Assembly (NCBI GenBank): GCA_031963225.1
Contig: JASSUD010000004.1
Span: forward strand, 14,635 to 78,634
DNA length: 64,000 bases
Reading direction: 5' to 3'
Source: JASSUD01 sp031963225
GTDB taxonomy: Bacteria > Pseudomonadota > Gammaproteobacteria > Burkholderiales > Burkholderiaceae
This document shows positions 57,853 to 64,000 of this stretch, piece after piece (position 1 is the first letter of the stretch; each line of letters begins with the position of its first letter). A program made the position numbers and the translations under genes. The notes under the pieces were generated by a model, which made no database searches, was not told the DNA's origin, and saw only the letters and a list, made by a program, of their open reading frames with translations.

Positions 57853-59130
57853 TTAAGAAGATGGGCAAAGGGAAGCGTATTTTTTCTGAGCGACGAATGA
57901 GGTATTAAATGCGGATGTAGAGCCTTTTTGTGCTCTATGTACGATTTCCTCAATCAGTTGATGCGCTAAGACTTGTTTGCTCGCCCTTGGTAAGAGTGTG
58001 GTGCCTTGGTCATCGAAGAGGAGCAGTTCATTGTCGTCAGCTCCAAATGCAGCAGGACACAAATTGCCTACTAGAAGAGGGATGTTTTTGTGTAGCCGTT
58101 TGGCATGAGCATGCGCTTCGAGTGCTTCGCTTTCTGCTGCAAAACCTACGCAAAAAGGAGGGTTTGGGAGCCGAGCAACGTGTGCGAGGATGTCTGGATT
58201 TTCCGCAAGCATTAGAGAGGCAGGGGGGGTATTGGGTGTTTTTTTTATTTTCTCAGCCTGTACGTTTTGAATGCGCCAGTCTGCAACGGCTGCTACTGAG
58301 ATAAAAATATCTACATTTTGAATGTTGGCAAGGACCGCTTCAAACATTTGTTGAGTGGTTATGACATTTTGGCGCTCTATATCCCAAGGTGTTGGCAGGT
58401 GAGTAGGGCCTGCAATAATTTTGACTTGAGCGCCACTGGCACGTGCTGCACGAGCGATAGCGAATCCCATTTTCCCGCTGGAGCGATTCATCAGCCCGCG
58501 CACGGGGTCAATAGGTTCAAATGTTGGTCCAGCGGTGATAAGGACGCGTTTATTCGCTAGCAATTTGGGATGCAGATGTGCAAAGAGGGCTTCATATAAA
58601 ATTTCCGGCTCGAGTAATCGGCCTTCTCCCGTTTCTCCGCACGCTTGAGAGCCTGCATCAGGGCCCAAAAAGATAAGGCCATCTTCGCGCAGCTGAGTGA
58701 TATTGCGCTGCGTGGCTGGGTTGAGCCACATCTGCTGGTTCATAGCAGGTGCTACGAATAATGGGGGAGTGGGGATAGTGCGGGCTAAGCATAAGGTAGA
58801 TAACAGATCATCTGCTATCCCATGCGTCAGTTTAGCTAGGAAGTTGGCAGAGGCAGGGGCAACGAGGATGGCATCGCTAGATCGTGCCAGGCCAATGTGG
58901 GGCATGGCATTGCCCTGATCGGACAGATTACTATCCTCGGTATATACCGGTTGGCCTGAGAGCGCTTGCATGGTAGTGGGCGTGATAAAGCGTGTAGCAG
59001 CTTGTGTCATAACCACTTGAACTTGCGCGCCTGCTAATTTTAAAAGGCGTGTAAGTTCAGCTGATTTATAGCAGGCGATGCCGCCTGTTAGGCCCAATAC
59101 GATGCGTTTATTAAGAAGTTCCATGGTCAT
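57853..59130 (-). CDS. coaBC: Phosphopantothenoylcysteine decarboxylase/ligase
   Basis: The 425-residue bifunctional enzyme makes 4'-phosphopantetheine for CoA. CoaC half: ELLNKRIVLGLTGGIACYKS, APAMNQQMW (PXMNXXMW motif) and QACGETGEGRLLEPE with the catalytic Cys. CoaB half: VLITAGPTFEPIDPVRGLMN, RSSGKMGFAIA and EKIKKTPN (dimer Lys motif). Its ATG overlaps the lspA stop (TAATG), so translation is coupled. Confidence 0.95.
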   Translation of the reverse strand: MTMELLNKRIVLGLTGGIACYKSAELTRLLKLAGAQVQVVMTQAATRFITPTTMQALSGQPVYTEDSNLSDQGNAMPHIGLARSSDAILVAPASANFLAKLTHGIADDLLSTLCLARTIPTPPLFVAPAMNQQMWLNPATQRNITQLREDGLIFLGPDAGSQACGETGEGRLLEPEILYEALFAHLHPKLLANKRVLITAGPTFEPIDPVRGLMNRSSGKMGFAIARAARASGAQVKIIAGPTHLPTPWDIERQNVITTQQMFEAVLANIQNVDIFISVAAVADWRIQNVQAEKIKKTPNTPPASLMLAENPDILAHVARLPNPPFCVGFAAESEALEAHAHAKRLHKNIPLLVGNLCPAAFGADDNELLLFDDQGTTLLPRASKQVLAHQLIEEIVHRAQKGSTSAFNTSFVAQKKYASLCPSS

Positions 59131-59681
59131 TACTGAGCGCGTCGCACGCGCCGTAGTTCATCCAAAATCAATAAAAAGACGCCGCAGGTAATCGCACTAT
59201 CCGCCAAGTTAAAAGCAGGCCAGTGCCAATTCCGAATATGAAAATCTAAAAAGTCGATCACGTAGCCATAGCGTACTCGATCTATAACATTGCCCAATGC
59301 ACCGCCGAGAATCAGCGAGAGTGCGGTGCAAAAAAGGCGCTGTTGGGCATGTCGTTTGAGTAAATACACGATGAAAAATGCCGCTATAACCCCAAAGGCT
59401 GTCAATCCCCAACGTTGCCATCCACCGGCGTTTGCTAAAAAACTAAAAGCAGCGCCTTGGTTGTGCAGTAAAAACAAGTTGAAAAACGAAGTGATTTCTT
59501 GCACAGAGGCGTAGCGGTGGAGCTGCGATACGGTAATTTTAGTGAGTTGGTCTAGCACGATAACTACTATGGCTACACAAAGCCACTGCCATACATTGGT
59601 AGTGTGCCCAGATTGGCCCATAGCTTGCATGGGTTTGCGCGGCTGAGATTCTTTATAGATTTTCACGATTTTGCCCATCAT
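59130..59681 (-). CDS. lspA: Lipoprotein signal peptidase
   Basis: The 183-residue inner-membrane aspartyl protease has four hydrophobic segments. Catalytic Asps are in GNVIDRVRYGYVIDFLDFH and FNLADSAITCG. FFNLFLLHNQGAAFSFLANA is the conserved periplasmic loop. The first ~20 residues before MQAMGQSG may not be translated; a start at 59630 would give 166 residues, the usual length. It removes signal peptides from prolipoproteins. It follows ileS, the classic pair. Confidence 0.94.
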   Translation of the reverse strand: MMGKIVKIYKESQPRKPMQAMGQSGHTTNVWQWLCVAIVVIVLDQLTKITVSQLHRYASVQEITSFFNLFLLHNQGAAFSFLANAGGWQRWGLTAFGVIAAFFIVYLLKRHAQQRLFCTALSLILGGALGNVIDRVRYGYVIDFLDFHIRNWHWPAFNLADSAITCGVFLLILDELRRVRRAQ

Positions 59682-59721
59682 TTTTTATTGCATAGTGACG
59701 TGGAGCGGGTGAGGCTCCGAT

Positions 59722-62586
59722 TTATGCTGCGTGCCTTTGCGATGCTTTTTTCGTAAGCTGGTTGCCAAATAGGTTGGTTTTGCAGCGTGTGCATAAGGTG
59801 GGATGTTGTGCATCTTCACCCACATCATGTTGATAATGCCAGCATCGTTCACATTTTTGATAGGGCGAAGCGCGGACGTGGATGGCTTCTTCACTGGCAT
59901 CTAGTGCACGTATAAGTGTAGCTTCAGAGGTGATCAGCACAAATTTAAGGTCATCTCGTAGGCTTGCAAGGGCTTCATAACGTGCATCGCTGGCATGAAT
60001 GTCGACATGCGCTTGTAGAGAAGAGCCTATCGAGCTAGCGCTGGAGGTGCCGGAGCGGGCATCTTCAAGTGCTTTAGTGACATTGCTGCGCACTTCACGG
60101 ATACGGCCCCATTTCACTAAAAGCGCAGAGGTATCTGCGAGTTCAGGATACGCATAGTATGTTTCGGTGAAGAGGGTGATGGCATCTGGATGCAAGACTT
60201 TCCAAGCTTCTTCTGCTGTGAACGACAAAATGGGTGCAATGACGCGCAATAACCCTTGTGTGATGTGGTAGAGCGCGGTTTGTGCAGCGCGGCGCAGAGG
60301 ATCGTCGGGAGCGTGGGTGTATAGGCGATCTTTTAGAATATCTAAATAAAAGCCACCTAGATCCTCGGAGCAGAAGGTTTGTAGTAGGGCTGCAATGGGG
60401 TGAAATTCATAACGCTCATAGTGCCCCAATAAGGTTTCTTGCAGTGAGGCAGAGAGCGCTACTGCATAGCGATCGATATCTAGCCATTCTGACGGAGGGA
60501 CGGCTTGTGTGGCGAAATCAAAATCGGAGAGATTAGCCAGTAAAAAGCGCAAGGTATTGCGTATGCGGCGATAACTCTCCGTCACGCGTTTTAAGATTTC
60601 ATCTGAAATCGATAATTCGCCGGAATAGTCTGTAGACGCTACCCATAAACGAATAATTTCTGCGCCGCATTGCTGCACGATGGTTTGAGGCGCAACCACA
60701 TTCCCAGCAGATTTCGACATTTTTTTACCTTGCCCATCTACACAAAAACCGTGGGTGAGCAGTGCTTTATACGGAGCATGGCCGTCTAACATCGAAGCGG
60801 TAAGCAAGGAAGAATGGAACCAGCCACGATGCTGATCTGAGCCTTCGAGATACAAATCAGCAGGAAAGCGGAGTTTAGATGCGTGCGAGCCGCGTAGAAC
60901 ATGCCAGTGTGTGGTGCCGGAGTCAAACCATACATCGAGTGTGTCACGGCTTTTTTCATAGTCTTTGGCTTCGTCGCCCAGTATTTCCTGTGCACTCAGG
61001 CTTTGCCATGCCTCGATGCCATGTTGCTCAATATGTTGAGCAACACGTTCTAGGCCGGCTTGGGTTTGGGGATGTAGTGCGCCAGTTTCTTTATGGATCC
61101 AAAATGCCATGGGTACACCCCACTGGCGCTGGCGTGAGAGCGTCCAGTCTGGACGGTGTGCGAGCATGCTGGTTAAGCGTTGCCGTCCCCAACTAGGAAA
61201 GAATTGGGTAGCAGCTGCGCCTTCTAGCGCGAGAGTACGTAGGCTCTTTTCTTCGCCGTGCGCAATGCGATCCATGCCTGCAAACCATTGTGACGTGGCG
61301 CGGTAGATCAGCGGTGTTTTATGGCGCCAGCAGTGCATCGTGCTGTGTGGGAGTTTTTCTGCTTTAAAAAGCGTACCCGCTTGTTCTAGTGTTTCGACGA
61401 TTTGGGGGTTAGCTTTCCAGATAAACATGCCGCCAAAGAGTGGCAGGCTGTCGGTGTAGCAGCCATTCCCTAAAACGGGGTTAAGTATGTCCGCGTCACT
61501 GAGCCCTTGCGCTTTATAGGACTCAAAATCTTCCAAACCATAGGCAGGCGCACTGTGCACAATGCCGGTACCGGTATCGAGGGTGACGTAGTTCGCTAGA
61601 TTAATCGCTGAGGTGCGTTGATAACCCGTATGTGCTTTTGCTAGAGGGTGATGGAATCGCAGCCCTTCTAAGGCTTGCCCGGTTGTAGAGGCGACGATGG
61701 TACCTTCTAGTCCATAAGCTTCGAGGCAGGTTTGAACGCGCTCAGTAGCCACCAAAAGCCGCCCGCGTGCGGTATCAACCAGGCTATAACTGAAATCAGG
61801 ATGAATGGTTAGGGCTTGGTTAGCAGGAAGGGTCCACGGGGTGGTGGTCCAGATGATCAAGTTGCCTTCGCTGGCATCGGTTTGCAATCCAAAGGCCTGA
61901 CTGACTTTTGCAGGTTCTGCGAATGCAAAGGCCACGTCGATTGCCCAGTCTACTTTATCTTGATATTCAACCTCTGCTTCGGCGAGGGCCGAGCCGCAAT
62001 CAAAACACCAATTAACCGGTTTGAGCCCTCGGAATACATAGCCTTTTTTGAGCATCAAAGCGAGCGCACGAATTTCGCCTGCTTCGTTTGCATAGTTCAT
62101 CGTTTGATACGGATTGCTCCAGTCTGCTAAGACCCCTAATCGCTGGAATTCTGCTTTTTGTCGCTCAATTTGTACTTCTGCGTAAGCGCGTGCATGGCGT
62201 TGTACTTCAGCGGTTGCTAAGCCTCGACCATACTTTTTTTCAATTTGTACTTCGATAGGCATGCCATGGCAATCCCAACCTGGCACATAGGGCGCATCAA
62301 ATCCTGCCAGCGTGCGAGATTTGACAATGATGTCCTTCAAAATTTTATTGACCGCATGGCCAATATGAATATCGCCATTGGCATAAGGAGGGCCATCGTG
62401 CAGGATAAAAGTGGGCCGTCCTTTACATGCTTGCCGAATAACTTCATAGACCTGTTTCTCTTGCCATTCTTTGACCCATTGTGGTTCGCGCTTTGGCAGA
62501 TTGCCGCGCATGGGGAACGGCGTATCTAACAGGTTAACGGGATACTTTTCAGGGGAAGCGGTAGAAGAAGAGGGAGCGTCGCTCAT
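59722..62586 (-). CDS. ileS: Isoleucyl-tRNA synthetase
   Basis: The 954-residue class I synthetase has the HIGH motif in YANGDIHIGHAVNKILKD (about 68-85), the editing domain with TWTTPWTLPANQAL-type residues (WTTTPWTLPANQALTIHP), KMSKS in GKKMSKSAGN (about 620) and a C-terminal zinc ribbon CERCWHY...CTRCKTN. Complete. Two bases separate it from ribF upstream. Confidence 0.97.
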   Translation of the reverse strand: MSDAPSSSTASPEKYPVNLLDTPFPMRGNLPKREPQWVKEWQEKQVYEVIRQACKGRPTFILHDGPPYANGDIHIGHAVNKILKDIIVKSRTLAGFDAPYVPGWDCHGMPIEVQIEKKYGRGLATAEVQRHARAYAEVQIERQKAEFQRLGVLADWSNPYQTMNYANEAGEIRALALMLKKGYVFRGLKPVNWCFDCGSALAEAEVEYQDKVDWAIDVAFAFAEPAKVSQAFGLQTDASEGNLIIWTTTPWTLPANQALTIHPDFSYSLVDTARGRLLVATERVQTCLEAYGLEGTIVASTTGQALEGLRFHHPLAKAHTGYQRTSAINLANYVTLDTGTGIVHSAPAYGLEDFESYKAQGLSDADILNPVLGNGCYTDSLPLFGGMFIWKANPQIVETLEQAGTLFKAEKLPHSTMHCWRHKTPLIYRATSQWFAGMDRIAHGEEKSLRTLALEGAAATQFFPSWGRQRLTSMLAHRPDWTLSRQRQWGVPMAFWIHKETGALHPQTQAGLERVAQHIEQHGIEAWQSLSAQEILGDEAKDYEKSRDTLDVWFDSGTTHWHVLRGSHASKLRFPADLYLEGSDQHRGWFHSSLLTASMLDGHAPYKALLTHGFCVDGQGKKMSKSAGNVVAPQTIVQQCGAEIIRLWVASTDYSGELSISDEILKRVTESYRRIRNTLRFLLANLSDFDFATQAVPPSEWLDIDRYAVALSASLQETLLGHYERYEFHPIAALLQTFCSEDLGGFYLDILKDRLYTHAPDDPLRRAAQTALYHITQGLLRVIAPILSFTAEEAWKVLHPDAITLFTETYYAYPELADTSALLVKWGRIREVRSNVTKALEDARSGTSSASSIGSSLQAHVDIHASDARYEALASLRDDLKFVLITSEATLIRALDASEEAIHVRASPYQKCERCWHYQHDVGEDAQHPTLCTRCKTNLFGNQLTKKASQRHAA

Positions 62587-62588
62587 AG

Positions 62589-63590
62589 TTACCTGTAAGA
62601 AGGAGAGGGTGCGGAAGAAGAAGTATGACCTTCCGGAGTTAAATCGAAAAATTGCCGAGCGTCTTCGATGTCTTGCGCTATAGCTTTTGTCAGGGTATCG
62701 AGAGAGAGATATTTTTTCTCATCGCGTAGTTTTTTAAGGAATTCAACACGTATACATTTGCCATATGCATCGCCTTCCCAGTCGAGCACATGCACTTCTA
62801 ATAGGGCCGGCTCTGACGGTGCTATCGTAGGCCGAGTGCCTAGGCTTGCTACCCCTTTTTTGGGCTCTGCAGACTCGGCATCTAGCCCGTGTACGAGCAC
62901 CACAAAAATACCGGAAAGCGCAAGTTGTATGGACGGGTGTCTTGCCGAAGCCAAGCGCATATTTAAAGTAGGAAAACCCAATTGCCGACCGAGTTTCTTG
63001 CCATGTCCCACATGACCACTCAGCGTGCAGGCATGGCCGAGCAGATTACGCGCTGTGTCTAGCTGCCCTGCTTGCAGCGCAGCACGGATAGCCGAACTAG
63101 AGATGCGCTGCTCGTTTGAGCCATGTATAGCAGGGATAGATACCGCTTCAAAGGCGTATCGCTGACCGTAAGATTGTAATAGAGCAAAGTCGCCGCGCCG
63201 TTGCGCGCCATATCGAAAATCATCCCCGACACCTACCCACACCGCTTGCAAGCTATTAATAATAACTTGCTCGATGAAATATTCCGGCGTTTGCGCAGCA
63301 CATTGCGCATTAAAAGGCATGATTACCACGCGATCTACCCCACATCTGCGCAGTTGCTCGATTTTATCGCGCAGCAATCCAATGCGTGCACAGGCTTTAG
63401 AACCCTGAAAAAACTCATTAGGGTAAGGCTCAAACGTCATTACACATAACGGTACATTACGTGCTGCGGCCGCCTCACGAGCACGGGCAATCAATGTTTG
63501 ATGGCCGCGATGCATGCCGTCAAAATTGCCGATGGTGAGCGCACAAGGCGTTCTATGAGAGGGGCTTGGAAGCCTGCTGAAAATTTTCAC
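62589..63590 (-). CDS. ribF: Bifunctional riboflavin kinase/FAD synthetase
   Basis: The 333-residue enzyme has an N-terminal adenylyltransferase domain (LTIGNFDGMHRGHQTLI, residues 18-34; ISSSAIRAAL near 165) and C-terminal kinase domain (GHVGHGKKLGRQLGFPTLNM, about 193-212; LGTRPT, LEVHVLDWEGDAYG). It makes FMN and FAD. It opens the ribF-ileS-lspA-coaBC-dut run, transcribed leftward; the promoter should lie in 63591-63700. Confidence 0.95.
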   Translation of the reverse strand: MKIFSRLPSPSHRTPCALTIGNFDGMHRGHQTLIARAREAAAARNVPLCVMTFEPYPNEFFQGSKACARIGLLRDKIEQLRRCGVDRVVIMPFNAQCAAQTPEYFIEQVIINSLQAVWVGVGDDFRYGAQRRGDFALLQSYGQRYAFEAVSIPAIHGSNEQRISSSAIRAALQAGQLDTARNLLGHACTLSGHVGHGKKLGRQLGFPTLNMRLASARHPSIQLALSGIFVVLVHGLDAESAEPKKGVASLGTRPTIAPSEPALLEVHVLDWEGDAYGKCIRVEFLKKLRDEKKYLSLDTLTKAIAQDIEDARQFFDLTPEGHTSSSAPSPSYR

Positions 63591-63712
63591 ACTGAAATGG
63601 GCGCAGGGCGGATCCTGCTTCTTTAATTAGCTAGGAGGTTGTGGAGATACTATGAGATTGGCTGAGTTTGTCCTGCTTACTCTGCCCATTCTCTTTTCTC
63701 AAAAAGGGGCAA

Positions 63713-63865
63713 TTATAAAGCTTGCATCAACGGGAAGTGGATCTCATCGATCATAGATGCTAAGAAATAGGCTGCTTCAAGGGCATTTTTGACAAATTGT
63801 CTTGTAAGCGGGTTGTCGCGAGCGAGGTAAAACAGCTGGCAGGGGCAAGGGATTACGCGATGCAT
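63713..63865 (-). pseudogene. Possible small gene or gene fragment, unknown
   Basis: A 50-codon leftward frame from ATG 63865 to TAA 63713 reads LARDNPLTRQFVKNALEAAY and later SMIDEIHFPLMQAL. The frame stays open about 15 codons further upstream (RCRPCIPLNSC). It has the look of the end of a larger helical protein but I cannot name it. It sits in the otherwise empty 410-base right edge. Confidence 0.25.
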
Positions 63866-63960
63866 ACAACTATTTAGGGGTATGCAGGGTCGGCATCTTT
63901 TATTTTTAAACTATATGGTTTATATTTATCTTTATCGAGTAATATTTTTTGCCTATAGAA

Positions 63961-63991
63961 ATTTGCGCTGTGCTCCTAACACAGCGCAAAT
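63961..63991. other. Perfect 12-bp hairpin at the right edge
   Basis: ATTTGCGCTGTG, loop CTCCTAA, CACAGCGCAAAT. No T tract on either side. It might be a terminator of a gene beyond the edge, an operator or another repeat type; only one copy is seen in the window. Confidence 0.6.
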
Positions 63992-64000
63992 ACACAGTGC

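Overview
The window looks like the chromosome of a reduced-genome member of the Burkholderiaceae, probably host-associated. Protein sequences and gene orders are those of Burkholderia and relatives: ahcY-metF; rpsF-priB-rpsR-rplI-dnaB; a DUF47 protein with pit; sucA-odhB; tig-clpP-clpX-lon; groES-groEL; rubredoxin next to a ChpA-like protein, then yqgE-ruvX; ubiK-yifB; and ribF-ileS-lspA-coaBC-dut. Several of these orders have gaps where relatives carry more genes: there is no E3 gene after odhB, no pilGHIJ, and no pyrR. Three features fit an intracellular lineage such as the endofungal Mycoavidus/Glomeribacter group: very abundant short palindromic repeats, toxin-antitoxin remnants, and several AT-rich orphan genes with effector-like features. 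This placement is inference; no marker gene here settles the genus.

Layout. 1-4.5 kb: methyl cycle (ahcY end, metF), a dipeptide-type permease pair (dppB, dppC), and an orphan proline-rich gene behind a possible HrpB-type promoter box. 4.6-10 kb: ribosomal protein/replication operon with a candidate S6:S18 leader, then phosphate uptake (DUF47, pit). 10-13.5 kb: proC, a Fic protein, tRNA-Gly, tRNA-Cys and a DUF1289 gene. 13.6-18 kb: polyamine importer potFGHI. 18-24 kb: 2-oxoglutarate dehydrogenase E1 and E2, tatD, and a decayed RelB/ParE-like locus flanked by a duplicated tatD end. 24-28 kb: comEC and a TumE/TumA-type toxin-antitoxin pair with an operator-like palindrome. 28-37 kb: pyrG and the tig-clpP-clpX-lon proteostasis block. 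37-43 kb: amino acid permease, pyrB and groESL with a heat-shock-type promoter. 43-49 kb: rubredoxin, a ChpA/FimL-like remnant, yqgE, ruvX, tcdA and an orphan membrane/coiled-coil gene. 49-64 kb: a vitamin B12-type binding protein, panD, ychF, a broken tRNA, a UbiH-family hydroxylase, two AT-rich orphans, yifB, ubiK, dut, coaBC, lspA, ileS and ribF.

The strongest structure not explained by genes is the repeat content. Family A is a 34-base arm used singly or in inverted pairs with conserved linkers, like an enterobacterial BIME mosaic. It lies in 3' flanks, and in four genes its terminal TAG is the stop codon. Family B is a palindromic element of about 140-150 bp with 25-30 base terminal inverted repeats and a 14-base palindromic core. 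Its five full copies lie 31-116 bp upstream of start codons of genes transcribed rightward. Short stubs of B are also scattered, one inside a broken tRNA gene.

The genes cover nutrient import (peptide, phosphate, polyamine, amino acid, B12), proteostasis, pyrimidine and cofactor synthesis and translation, consistent with a small genome that relies on its host. Candidate host-interaction genes are the proline-rich protein at 3.8 kb, the membrane/coiled-coil protein at 47.2 kb, the AT-rich orphans at 53.5 and 56.5 kb, and the Fic protein.
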